Counted from the first letter of the stretch, positions 1 to 6,992 are shown. The stretch: 13,729 nucleotides of DNA from an uncultured Oscillibacter sp. (GCA_900542115.1 UQMC01000048.1:1-13729), one strand, 5' to 3'. Made by a program: numbers and translations. Notes: generated by a model not told the origin, from the letters alone.

Positions 1-36
1 GGCGGCGGCGCCGAGCTGTATAGGGGTAAGTGCCAT
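1..36 (-). CDS. N-terminus of an unidentified protein (partial, runs off the left edge)
   Basis: Only the first 12 codons are present, reading MALTPIQLGAAA on the minus strand. The start is supported by a clear GGAGG ribosome site (complement of 44-48) 7 nt upstream of the ATG. The gene lies downstream of cstA on the same strand but beyond a strong hairpin terminator (139-176). It is therefore probably a separate transcription unit, although I see no convincing promoter between 37 and 138. The short hydrophobic start does not let me name a family. Confidence 0.55.
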   Translation of the reverse strand, partial: MALTPIQLGAAA

Positions 37-138
37 AGGGGTACCTCCGTATTGAAAGATTAGAATGGAAATTAAGGTCGATTCAGCGCAGAAAGCATCA
101 GGCGGATTGCCGTATGATCCTTTCCACGTTAAATTGCC

Positions 139-176
139 AAAAGCGGCGGAAAGGAGAGAGTCTTTCCGCCGCTTTT
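139..176 (-). terminator. Rho-independent terminator of cstA
   Basis: A perfect 15-bp inverted repeat: AAAAGCGGCGGAAAG at 139-153 pairs with CTTTCCGCCGCTTTT at 162-176, around an 8-nt loop. Read on the minus strand, the GC-rich stem runs into a short T tract (142-139), 16 nt after the cstA stop codon. The arms are flanked by A/T on both sides, so it could also stop transcription coming from the left. No plus-strand gene needs it here. Confidence 0.88.
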
Positions 177-192
177 CAGTTACAAACAGAGC

Positions 193-1713
193 TTACTTGC
201 CCAGTGTCTCATACTGGGGCTTCACATCCCGCTTCTTGATGCTGTACAGGAAGATGCCAAGGAACAGGGCAGCCACCAGAACACCGATGGGGTAGGCCAC
301 AGCGGTGTTGTACACAATGGCACCGTCTGCGGTTTTGGTGTTGAGGAACTGGCCGAGGCACTCATTGCCCAGCAGGAAGTATGTAACGGACACAGCGCTC
401 ATGAACGTTGCGGGGACAGCGGTGATCCAGTAGTTCTTCTTATCGTAGAACAGATACATGGAAGCGGCCCACAGCACGATCATGGCAAGGGTCTGGTTCG
501 TCCAACTGAAGTAACGCCAGATAACGGTATAGTCGATGGCGCCCAGCGCGTTGCCGATACCGAGGATGGCACCGACGCCCAGCACAGGGATGCAGAGTTT
601 CAGGCGGCCCACCATGGACTTCTGCTCCACATGGAACCAGTCGGCCAGCACCAGACGGGCGGAACGGAAAGCCGTATCGCCGGAGGTGATGGGGCAGGCG
701 ATAACGCCCAGCATAGCAAGGGCAATGCCGATGCCGCCCATGGTCTTGGAGCAGACATCGTAGATAGCGGCAGACTGGCCGTTGGCAAGGGCAGCGGCAA
801 GGCCGGTGTTCAGGCCGCCAGTGACCTCATACAGCGCGCAGCCGGCAGCGGCCCAGATCAAAGCGATGATGCCCTCGGACACCATGGCACCGTAGAACAC
901 GAAGTGGCCCTGCTTCTCACTCTTCATGCAGCGGGCCATCAGAGGGCTCTGGGTGGCATGGAAACCGGAAATTGCGCCGCAGGCCACGGTGATGAACATA
1001 AAGCTCCACACCGGAGTGCCGGAGGGATGCATGGAGCGGAAGTTGTTCCAAATTTCGGGAATGGTGTACTCAGGCTTGACAAAGATGCCGATGGCAACGC
1101 CCACAGCCATGATGATCAGGCAGATGCCGAACAGGGGATAGATCTTGCCGATGATCTTATCGATAGACAGGAATGTGGCGATAAAGTAGTACACCAGCAC
1201 GAGAATCAGCCAGAACAAGGTGGTAGTGACAATGCCGGAGGCGCCGCTGTTTTTGAACAGGGTCACGATAAGGCCGGCGGGGCCGACAGCGAACACGGTG
1301 CCCACCATGATAAGCAGCACCACGCTGAACACGCGCATGACGTTCTTCATGAAGCCGCCCAGATAAATGCCGGCGATCTCAGAGATAGAGGCACCGCTGT
1401 TGCGCTCACTCATCATGCCGGAGAAGTAATCGTGAACACCGCCGGCGAAGATGGTGCCGAACGTAATCCACAAAAACACGATGGGCCCCCACAGAGCGCC
1501 CTGAAGGGCACCAAAGATGGGGCCAAGGCCGGCAATGTTCAGCAGTTGAATCATAAACAGCTTCCACTGGGGAAGAACCACGTAGTCCACGCCGTCATTG
1601 ATTTTGACAGCAGGGGTCTCGCGGTCATCGGGCCCGAAGGTCCGCTCCACCAGAGAGCCGTAGATGAAGTAGCCGCCGATCAGAATTGCCAGACAGATGA
1701 GAAAACTGATCAT
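193..1713 (-). CDS. cstA: Carbon starvation protein A family permease (CstA)
   Basis: A 506-residue polytopic membrane protein of the CstA/BtsT family. Characterised members take up peptides or pyruvate during carbon limitation. Family marks include the early segment LLNIAGLGPIFGALQGALWG and the GGVHDYFSGMMSERNSGASI loop, followed by many hydrophobic helices to the C-terminus. It is shorter than the roughly 700-residue enterobacterial CstA, and matches the compact form common in Firmicutes. The open frame extends upstream to 1953, but that extension crosses AT-rich promoter sequence. The ATG at 1713 has an AAGGAGAG site at the right distance and begins with a membrane helix (MISFLICLAILIGG). 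It is monocistronic between its own promoter and terminator. The substrate cannot be told from sequence: pyruvate or peptides are both possible. Confidence 0.93.
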   Translation of the reverse strand: MISFLICLAILIGGYFIYGSLVERTFGPDDRETPAVKINDGVDYVVLPQWKLFMIQLLNIAGLGPIFGALQGALWGPIVFLWITFGTIFAGGVHDYFSGMMSERNSGASISEIAGIYLGGFMKNVMRVFSVVLLIMVGTVFAVGPAGLIVTLFKNSGASGIVTTTLFWLILVLVYYFIATFLSIDKIIGKIYPLFGICLIIMAVGVAIGIFVKPEYTIPEIWNNFRSMHPSGTPVWSFMFITVACGAISGFHATQSPLMARCMKSEKQGHFVFYGAMVSEGIIALIWAAAGCALYEVTGGLNTGLAAALANGQSAAIYDVCSKTMGGIGIALAMLGVIACPITSGDTAFRSARLVLADWFHVEQKSMVGRLKLCIPVLGVGAILGIGNALGAIDYTVIWRYFSWTNQTLAMIVLWAASMYLFYDKKNYWITAVPATFMSAVSVTYFLLGNECLGQFLNTKTADGAIVYNTAVAYPIGVLVAALFLGIFLYSIKKRDVKPQYETLGK

Positions 1714-1765
1714 TGTTGAACTCTCCTTCCATTTTTTAACACGGTTATTGAGCGAAAAATGAGTA

Positions 1766-1779
1766 TAAAAACGTTTACG
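1766..1779 (-). promoter_or_regulatory. cre-like catabolite-control site for cstA
   Basis: Read on the minus strand this is CGTAAACGTTTTTA. It matches the Gram-positive CcpA site consensus TGWAARCGYTWNCW at 12 of 14 positions, with the central AAACGTTT palindrome intact. It lies just downstream of the predicted cstA start of transcription, where bound CcpA usually blocks RNA polymerase. A flanking pair TGAGCG (1749-1754) and CGCTCA (1778-1783) forms a wider inverted repeat across the same spot. Catabolite repression suits a carbon-starvation gene. The call rests on motif and position only. Confidence 0.5.
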
Positions 1780-1795
1780 CTCACTTTCGACCAAT

Positions 1796-1823
1796 ATACT
1801 ACCATATAAAATGAAAAGGTCAA
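1796..1823 (-). promoter_or_regulatory. Predicted sigma-A promoter of cstA
   Basis: On the minus strand: -35 TTGACC (1823-1818), a 16-nt spacer, then -10 TAGTAT (1801-1796) preceded by an extended TGG. An overlapping alternative -10 is TATATT (1798-1793) with a 19-nt spacer, and a second TTGAC-type element lies at 1830-1825. The region 1714-1961 between yqeB and cstA is AT-rich. It shows no convincing terminator for yqeB and no gene of its own. Confidence 0.55.
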
Positions 1824-1961
1824 TCGTCAATAAAACTAAAAAATTCTTTAGAATTTTGTCAAAAAGGCAATATAATTCCGAGATATTAATAGAAGCAATG
1901 TTGAGAAAAGATGTAGTCAGTAAAATCGGACAAAGAGGACGCGGCAAGCGCACAAAATGCC

Positions 1962-2759
1962 CTACAGTGTCGGCGGACAGCGGAAATGCAGCAGCGCCTC
2001 CAGCACGCCGCCGCCCACGGCCAGCGCCTTATCCGAGGCGGTGGTGCAGTTGGCGGCCTGTCCCCGGGGGTCCACATCGCCGCATTTCATGCCGGGGAAT
2101 ACCTCCAGTCCCGCCTGCAGCAATCCCCGGAGGCAGCCATCGATGGTGCAGACCATGGGAACACCGTTTACGGTGGCGGCGATGTCTCTGGCCCGGACCA
2201 ACTGTCCAATTTCCATGCAGGGTGTAAAGACACCTGCCGCCGGTGCCCGGAGTACCCGCTGGGCGCTTTTGCCGCCGATCTCGCCGGGAATGCCGGTGTT
2301 GGGCAGCGGACTGCCGCTGTACAGCGTTCGCCCCAGCGTGTGGCCCCGCATGGTTTCCACGGCGGCGTGGCAGTCAACGCCGACGGTGAAGCCGGGGCCG
2401 ATGCCGATGACCACCGGGGCGTCCGTGATAGCAGTGCCTAAATTCCGCTTCGCGAGAATGGCGTCCACCACAGCGGCGGGACGCAGTTGATGAATACACC
2501 TGCCCTCCGGGTCTGCCAGAACGGCGATTTGCCCCCGCTCCGCAAGGGACAAAGCATTTTCAGTCCCGTCGGCCCGAACGGCGGTGACATCCTCCACGGT
2601 GCAGAGGCCCAGCCGCAGCGCCTCGGAAAAGCAGACGGTCCGGCGGATAGAGGTGGGAGCAGGGAGGTCCGTCATGATGATGGAATAGCCTGACCGGTGG
2701 AGCCGCAGCGCGATGCCGGAGGCAATATCCCCCGCGCCGCGGATGATAATAAGCGGCAT
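1962..2759 (-). CDS. yqeB: Selenium-dependent molybdenum hydroxylase maturation protein, YqeB/EF2563 family
   Basis: A 265-residue soluble protein with a Rossmann-like start, MPLIIIRGAGDIASGIALRL, and the later segments VVIGIGPGFTVGVDCHAAVE and GIPGEIGGKSAQRVLRAPAAG. This is the YqeB/EF2563 family, which comparative genomics ties to selenium-dependent molybdenum hydroxylases such as purine or nicotinate hydroxylases. Its biochemical role is not established; cofactor maturation is the usual proposal. It starts 3 nt after the xdhC stop codon, with a GGGAG site inside the end of xdhC, so the two are very likely co-translated. The start has no good upstream competitor. No hydroxylase subunit or selenium-donor gene is present in the window, so its client enzyme must be encoded elsewhere. 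Confidence 0.88.
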   Translation of the reverse strand: MPLIIIRGAGDIASGIALRLHRSGYSIIMTDLPAPTSIRRTVCFSEALRLGLCTVEDVTAVRADGTENALSLAERGQIAVLADPEGRCIHQLRPAAVVDAILAKRNLGTAITDAPVVIGIGPGFTVGVDCHAAVETMRGHTLGRTLYSGSPLPNTGIPGEIGGKSAQRVLRAPAAGVFTPCMEIGQLVRARDIAATVNGVPMVCTIDGCLRGLLQAGLEVFPGMKCGDVDPRGQAANCTTASDKALAVGGGVLEALLHFRCPPTL

Positions 2760-2762
2760 GAC

Positions 2763-3776
2763 CTAAACTCCCTTCTGCCCAGCGGCGTCCCGGCGGATGG
2801 CCCGCACATAAATCAGCTCACCAGCAATGCTGACAGCAATCTCCTCCGGCGTTTCCGCACGGATAGCGGTGCCGATGGGGGTGTGGACAGAGGCAATCGC
2901 CTCCTCTGAGATTCCCAGCTCCCGCAGACGTTGGCTGACCACGGCGATTTTGGAGCGGGAGCCGATGACGCCCACATAGGCCAGCTCCCGCTGTAAGAGC
3001 TGGGCCTCCACCTCTAAATCATGGAGGTGGCCGCTGGTCATCACGGCGGTGTAATCCCCGGCGAAAAGGGGCAGGGAGGCTTCAATGTTTCGGAAATCGC
3101 CGCAGATAACGGCCTCAGCCGCCGGGAACGCGGCGGCATCTGCATAGTTCGGCCGGTCATCAAAGACCACGGGCCGGAAATTAACGGTCCGCAGCAAGGG
3201 AACCAGCGCCCGGGCAATGTGGCCCGCGCCGAAAATCACCACCCGCTCCCCAACAGGCAGGGGGAGGCAGAGGACACCATCAGTCAATACGGCGGGCCGG
3301 ATGGGGAGATGAGCGCTTGCAAAGGCACCCACCAGCGGCGTACCCTGCTCGTCCAGCAGAGCGGGGGCGGAGCCCTCCGCCCGCAGCACCAGCCAGCCGG
3401 GGCGGGCGTGTTCCAGCCGTGCCAGCACCGTTTCCGCCAGCCTTTGCCACAGGGCGTCGCCGCCGGGGATAAATTGGAACAGCACCGTGACCGCGCCGCC
3501 GCAGGCCATGCTCAGGCTGTCCGGACTTTGAGTCAGGTCCAGACCGAAGTGCCGCAGAGCGGAGCTGTGCCGGGTCAACAGTTCCATGGCGGTTTCTTCG
3601 GAGCAAAGCTCCACCCGGCCACCGCCGATTGTGCCGCAGAGCCGCCCCTGCGGCCCTACCAGCATTTGGCTGCCCACGCCCCGCGGGGCGGAGCCTGTCT
3701 GTGCGGCGATGGTCACCAGAACGGTATCCGTCCCCGCCGCAATGCTATAAAGAAGCTGGCGCATGATCGTCTGCAT
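2763..3776 (-). CDS. xdhC: XdhC family molybdenum hydroxylase maturation protein
   Basis: A 337-residue protein. The N-terminal XdhC/CoxI part carries TGSAPRGVGSQMLV (residues 27-40) and IGGGRVE (50-56). A C-terminal Rossmann domain contains VVIFGAGHIARAL near residue 200, and later GVIGSRSK. Family members bind the molybdenum cofactor, help install its sulfur ligand and hand it to xanthine-dehydrogenase-type enzymes. The ATG at 3776 is chosen because GGGAGG lies just upstream. Earlier in-frame ATGs at 3800 and 3845 lack ribosome sites, and 3845 falls inside the promoter's -35 element. It is the first gene of a two-gene unit with yqeB, an association expected of selenium-dependent hydroxylase systems. 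Confidence 0.92.
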   Translation of the reverse strand: MQTIMRQLLYSIAAGTDTVLVTIAAQTGSAPRGVGSQMLVGPQGRLCGTIGGGRVELCSEETAMELLTRHSSALRHFGLDLTQSPDSLSMACGGAVTVLFQFIPGGDALWQRLAETVLARLEHARPGWLVLRAEGSAPALLDEQGTPLVGAFASAHLPIRPAVLTDGVLCLPLPVGERVVIFGAGHIARALVPLLRTVNFRPVVFDDRPNYADAAAFPAAEAVICGDFRNIEASLPLFAGDYTAVMTSGHLHDLEVEAQLLQRELAYVGVIGSRSKIAVVSQRLRELGISEEAIASVHTPIGTAIRAETPEEIAVSIAGELIYVRAIRRDAAGQKGV

Positions 3777-3816
3777 GGTGTTCCCTCCCTGTGCTTTCAT
3801 TCGATATTCTGAGAAA

Positions 3817-3845
3817 AGAATAACAAACGATACACGAAAATGCAA
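3817..3845 (-). promoter_or_regulatory. Predicted sigma-A promoter of xdhC-yqeB
   Basis: On the minus strand: -35 TTGCAT (3845-3840), an exact 17-nt spacer, and -10 TATTCT (3822-3817). It lies directly after the marR terminator and about 40 nt before the xdhC start codon, so xdhC-yqeB appears to be its own transcription unit. I see no riboswitch-like structure in the short leader. Confidence 0.6.
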
Positions 3846-3854
3846 GCAGATACG

Positions 3855-3888
3855 AAAATCCCCGCCGCACAGTGCCTGTACGGCGGGG
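3855..3888 (-). terminator. Rho-independent terminator of the MATE-marR operon
   Basis: CCCCGCCG (3860-3867) pairs perfectly with CGGCGGGG (3881-3888) around a 13-nt loop. Read on the minus strand, the stem is followed by ATTTT (3859-3855). It begins 5 nt after the marR stop codon, just ahead of the xdhC promoter. Confidence 0.8.
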
Positions 3889-3893
3889 GTGGC

Positions 3894-4319
3894 TCAGAGC
3901 GTTTTGGCCCAAGCGTCCAGCTTTTCCATAAAATCACGGTTCAGCCGCAGAAATACGGACTGTTCCTCCGGCGTCCAGCCCTCATAAATCTCGTTTTCGG
4001 CTTTGATGAGGCGGCACACCGTCCGCTCCGCCAGCGCGGCGCCCTGCTCTGTGAGAAATACCAGTGTATTGCGGCCACTGCCGGGAGCCCGGTAGAGTAC
4101 ACCGGCTTCCTCCATTTTTTTCAGCGCGGAATTGACGGTGGTTTTTGTCATGCCGGTGGATTGACACAGCTCCGTCTGGCGGCAGCCGGCGGCGCTGACG
4201 GAGAGCGCGTACAAAATCCAGAGCTCACTGTCGGAAAACCCCATTTTCAAAGCGGCCTCATGGTAGATACCGCCGATCTGCCGGTCAAGCTGGTTGATCT
4301 GCTGGAACATATTTTTCAT
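3894..4319 (-). CDS. MarR family transcriptional regulator
   Basis: A 141-residue winged-helix protein. The central DNA-binding part runs from about residue 46 (RQTELCQSTGMTKTTVNSAL), followed by the helix KKMEEAGVLYR and the wing PGSGRNTLVFLTEQG. Flanking N- and C-terminal helices would form the dimer interface, and the length is typical for MarR. Start at 4319 with a strong AAGGAGG site. It is the second gene of an operon, 12 nt after a MATE exporter, the usual layout of a drug-responsive self-regulating unit. The paired dyads at the operon promoter (5683-5726) are its likely binding sites. The inducing ligand is unknown. Confidence 0.9.
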   Translation of the reverse strand: MKNMFQQINQLDRQIGGIYHEAALKMGFSDSELWILYALSVSAAGCRQTELCQSTGMTKTTVNSALKKMEEAGVLYRAPGSGRNTLVFLTEQGAALAERTVCRLIKAENEIYEGWTPEEQSVFLRLNRDFMEKLDAWAKTL

Positions 4320-4331
4320 GGTGGTTCCTCC

Positions 4332-5663
4332 TTATGCGTAGCCGTACTTTTTCCGCTTCCGCACGAGGCAGGTGGCGGAGAGCACCAGCGCTGCGAGCTC
4401 CGCTACGATCACAGCGCCCCACACACCGTCCGTGCCGAGGACCAGCGGCAGCAGCAAAACGGCGGATACCTCGAAGATCAGCGTCCGGGCAAAGGAGATG
4501 AGGGCGGAGGTAAAGCCGTCATTCAGGGCGGTGAAGAAGGAGGAAGCGTAAATATTGTAGCCGCACAGCAGGAAGGAGAAGGAATAGATGGAAAATGCCC
4601 GGACAGTCACGGCCAGCAGCGCCGCGTCATAGGACACAAAGATCATGGACAGCGGTCTTGCCAGCAGCAGCGCGGCGGCGGTCAGCACCACGCTCATAAG
4701 GGCGATGAGCCGCAGGCTTTTTCGCAGCAGGCCCCGCAGCTCGTCCTGATTTCCGGCACCGTAATGATAGCCCACAATAGGGGCGCTTCCCATGGAGTAG
4801 CCGAGGAAAATGGCCGCGAAGATGAAGTTCACATACATGATGACGCCGTAGACCGCTACACCGTCCGCACCCATCAGGCGCATGAGCTGCCAGTTATAGA
4901 GCATGGTGACGATGGACATGGAGATGTTCGTCATAAACTCCGAAGCGCCGTTGGTGCTGGCCTTTATCAAAGAACGCAGGTCGAATTGGGTGCGGCACAG
5001 GTGGAGCTTACTTTTATTGGGAAGGGCGAAATACAGCAGGGGGACCACGCCGCCGATCCACTGACTGATAGCGGTGGCCAGCGCGGCGCCGATGACGCCC
5101 CACTTGAAAACGGCGATGAACAGTGTGTCCAGTACCATGTTGGCAACACCGGCGGCCACGGTGACGTAAAGCCCCAGATTGGGCCGCTCCGCCGTGACAA
5201 GAAAGCTCTGGAACGTGCTTTGCAGCATAAAGGGAATCATCGCGGAGAGAACAATGCGCCCATAGCTGACACAGATGGGGAGCATGGTCTCATCCGCGCC
5301 CAGAAAGCGGGACATGGGCGCTAAAAACAAAATGCCGCCGACGGTAAATACCGCGCCCAGCCCGATGAGCACATAGATCAGCAGGGAAAAAATCTCATTG
5401 GCCCGTTTGCTGTCGCCGGTCCCCAGCGTATAGGACACCAGTGCGCTGCCGCCGCTGCCCAGCATAAAGCCCACCGCGCCTAAGATCATCAGAAACGGCA
5501 TGATGAGGTTCACGGCGGCGAAGGACTCAGAGCCCACATAATTGGAAACGAATACACCGTCCACCACACCATAAATAGAGGTAAATACCATCATGACCAT
5601 GGAGGGGAGTGTGAATTTCAGCAGCTTGCTGTAGGTAAAATGCTCGGATAATTGAATATTCAT
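4332..5663 (-). CDS. MATE family multidrug/toxin exporter
   Basis: A 443-residue membrane protein with about 12 hydrophobic helices in two related halves. The first half shows MVMMVFTSIYGVVDGVFVSN and LGSGGSALVSYTLGTGD, and the second half has GSAPIVGYHYGAGNQDELR, all characteristic of MATE exporters. These export drugs or metabolites by cation antiport. The open frame extends to 5726. The ATG at 5663 is preferred because AAGGAG (complement of 5670-5675) lies correctly in front of it, and because the extension would run through the operator and the predicted transcript start. It is first in an operon with marR. The cargo cannot be predicted. Confidence 0.92.
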   Translation of the reverse strand: MNIQLSEHFTYSKLLKFTLPSMVMMVFTSIYGVVDGVFVSNYVGSESFAAVNLIMPFLMILGAVGFMLGSGGSALVSYTLGTGDSKRANEIFSLLIYVLIGLGAVFTVGGILFLAPMSRFLGADETMLPICVSYGRIVLSAMIPFMLQSTFQSFLVTAERPNLGLYVTVAAGVANMVLDTLFIAVFKWGVIGAALATAISQWIGGVVPLLYFALPNKSKLHLCRTQFDLRSLIKASTNGASEFMTNISMSIVTMLYNWQLMRLMGADGVAVYGVIMYVNFIFAAIFLGYSMGSAPIVGYHYGAGNQDELRGLLRKSLRLIALMSVVLTAAALLLARPLSMIFVSYDAALLAVTVRAFSIYSFSFLLCGYNIYASSFFTALNDGFTSALISFARTLIFEVSAVLLLPLVLGTDGVWGAVIVAELAALVLSATCLVRKRKKYGYA

Positions 5664-5682
5664 GCTTGGCTCCTTAAAAATA

Positions 5683-5726
5683 ATGTCCGAAATCGTACCA
5701 ACGGAGTATAGTACGATTTCGGACAT
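5683..5726 (-). promoter_or_regulatory. Operator of the MATE-marR operon: perfect 16-bp inverted repeat
   Basis: The arms 5683-5698 (ATGTCCGAAATCGTAC) and 5711-5726 are exact reverse complements, separated by 12 nt. Each arm contains its own imperfect 14-bp dyad of the form GTnCGAnnTCGnAC (5685-5698 and 5711-5724), with centres 26 bp apart. The right arm fills the -35/-10 spacer and the left arm covers the predicted transcript start, so two regulator dimers would bracket the -10. Transcription would start near 5698, so the mRNA holds only one arm. That argues for DNA binding rather than an RNA hairpin. MarR binding is inferred. Confidence 0.8.
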
Positions 5727-5733
5727 AAGTCAA
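5705..5733 (-). promoter_or_regulatory. Sigma-A promoter of the MATE-marR operon
   Basis: On the minus strand: -35 TTGACT (5733-5728), an exact 17-nt spacer, and -10 TATACT (5710-5705). This is the best consensus match in the window and is interlaced with the inverted-repeat operator. That fits a strong promoter normally held off by a repressor. Confidence 0.8.
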
Positions 5734-5764
5734 GTTAAAATTTTGTGCAGCGAGCAGCGGGGAC

Positions 5765-6703
5765 TCAGAGCTTGCCGAACATTTTTTTCAGCTCCTCAAT
5801 ATACAGCTCTGTCAGGGGATGGTGGGCATCTTTCCGCAGTATATAATAATGTGTCAGAATGTTGTCATCATTTTCCTCCAGCGGAATGGAGGTGAAGTCA
5901 TAATGCTGCGGGTGCTGCCAGACGGTAGAGCTGATGAAAAAGCTGTTGCTGTTTGCCACAATGTCCTGACTGCCGGCACTGTCATTGATGGAGATCACGC
6001 ATTTGGGCGGCTCCTCGAAAAGATGGTGGATGGAGGGGGAGGAATCGTCATAAAAGCGGCCGAAGCTCTCAGAGACCTCGGAAACAACATAGGGGTAATC
6101 CGCGATGTGGGCGAGGCGCTCCTCCGGGTCGGCGGTATCGTGAATGGGGTGGTCCTCCTGCATGACAAGGCTGATGTGGCTCTCACCCAGCTCGTGATAT
6201 TCCAGCGCCTTTGCGCTGCACAGCCGCTGCACCCGCTGCTGGTGAGCACGGGTCAGGAACACGATGCCAAGGTCAGAGTGGCCATACTGCACATCGTCCA
6301 TGACATCGTTGAAGGACTGCTTCTTCAGCCGGACATAAATGCGGTGCCCGTTGTAGCCCTTTTCGATTTCGGGCCACAGGCGGGTGATGGGATAGCTGAG
6401 AAAATAGGAGCGCATGGAGGAAACACTGAAATATTCCTGCCGGAAGCGGCTCTTTTTATAAAGGTCCTCCACAAAGTCCATCTTGTCCAGAATCTCCCGG
6501 GCGTAGCTGAGAAATTCCCGGCCGGGCTCCGTGACGGAGATACCCTTTTTCGTGCGGTCAAAGATTTTGATGCCGAGCTCGTCCTCCAGAGCCTTGATGC
6601 TGTTGCTGACGTTGCTCTGGGACGTATAGAGCCGCTCGGCGGCCTTGTTGATGGAGGTGCTGTTTGCGACCTCCACCGCGAATGTAAGCTGAAGAAATGT
6701 CAT
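5765..6703 (-). CDS. LysR family transcriptional regulator
   Basis: A 312-residue regulator. Residues 1 to about 60 are the winged helix-turn-helix (NKAAERLYTSQSNVSNSIKALEDELGIKIFDR), followed by a linker helix and a periplasmic-binding-protein-like effector domain from about residue 90 to the end. The start at 6703 is the standard position for the fold (MTFLQLTFAVEVA), although its GGGGGA ribosome site is only fair. The gene is divergent from the opine dehydrogenase gene, across a 289-nt region that contains a LysR box. This makes it the likely activator of the plus-strand cluster, with the effector probably the transported compound or a product of it. No clear terminator is seen between its stop codon and the MATE-marR promoter. 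Confidence 0.93.
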   Translation of the reverse strand: MTFLQLTFAVEVANSTSINKAAERLYTSQSNVSNSIKALEDELGIKIFDRTKKGISVTEPGREFLSYAREILDKMDFVEDLYKKSRFRQEYFSVSSMRSYFLSYPITRLWPEIEKGYNGHRIYVRLKKQSFNDVMDDVQYGHSDLGIVFLTRAHQQRVQRLCSAKALEYHELGESHISLVMQEDHPIHDTADPEERLAHIADYPYVVSEVSESFGRFYDDSSPSIHHLFEEPPKCVISINDSAGSQDIVANSNSFFISSTVWQHPQHYDFTSIPLEENDDNILTHYYILRKDAHHPLTELYIEELKKMFGKL

Positions 6704-6757
6704 TTGGAACGCTTTCCCCCTGTCTCAAACTTCCAAAAATGCGCGCGGAAAAACACC

Positions 6758-6775
6758 TGCCCGGCAAGCCGGGCA
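6758..6775 (-). other. GC-rich hairpin in the lysR leader, possible attenuator
   Basis: TGCCCGGC (6758-6765) and GCCGGGCA (6768-6775) are perfect reverse complements with only AA between. On the minus strand the hairpin is followed by GGTGTTTTT. That is terminator-like, although the T run starts several bases late. It lies in the untranslated stretch about 55 nt before the lysR start and could reduce lysR expression. Confidence 0.4.
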
Positions 6776-6853
6776 CCTGTGCGGAAAGCAGCGCCGAGCA
6801 GCGTCAAAAAACAACCGTCCGGTGGATTGTGTGCCTGTCAGCGCACCCATATC

Positions 6854-6878
6854 AAATTGTCATAAGTAGTAACAATTT
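6854..6878 (+). promoter_or_regulatory. LysR-type regulator box (T-N11-A) in the divergent region
   Basis: AAATTGT (6854-6860), 11 nt, ACAATTT (6872-6878): a perfect 7-bp inverted repeat with the T-N11-A spacing typical of LysR-family recognition sites. Its centre lies about 65 nt upstream of the predicted start of the plus-strand transcript, the normal position for a primary LysR site. It is the only such element I found between the regulator and its divergent target. Confidence 0.72.
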
Positions 6879-6894
6879 TCGCATATATCCGCTT

Positions 6895-6926
6895 TTGACA
6901 AAAATGTGGTAAGATACAAGTATTAT
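6895..6926 (+). promoter_or_regulatory. Predicted promoter of the opine dehydrogenase cluster
   Basis: A consensus -35 TTGACA (6895-6900) is followed by a good -10 TATTAT (6921-6926), but with a 20-nt spacer. A 17-nt spacer would give the poorer AAGTAT. Over-long spacing fits a promoter that needs an activator, as expected beside a LysR box. A second TTGACA lies at 6938-6943 without a usable -10, giving a direct repeat of TTTGACAAAA (6894-6903 and 6937-6946). Confidence 0.45.
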
Positions 6927-6992
6927 ATCGCATACCTTTGACAAAATCAAGCTAAGAGACAGATGCGAAAATCAAACAGGAGGGTAAACGTG

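Noticed and set aside
1714..1953. The 80-residue upstream extension of the cstA frame as part of the protein.
   Set aside because: It crosses AT-rich sequence holding the promoter and cre-like site, and has no ribosome site. The ATG at 1713 has a good one and matches the family's N-terminus.
3840..5324. A 494-codon plus-strand open frame opposite marR and the MATE gene, and similar long frames opposite cstA (631-1719) and xdhC (3021-3812).
   Set aside because: These are codon-aligned antisense shadows of well-recognised genes. The translations are rich in Gly, His, Gln and Asp, without domains or sensible ribosome sites.
6963..6992. A 10-residue longer start for the opine dehydrogenase.
   Set aside because: The added residues are not part of the Rossmann start, and the AGGAGGG ribosome site lies inside the extension, pointing to the ATG at 6993.
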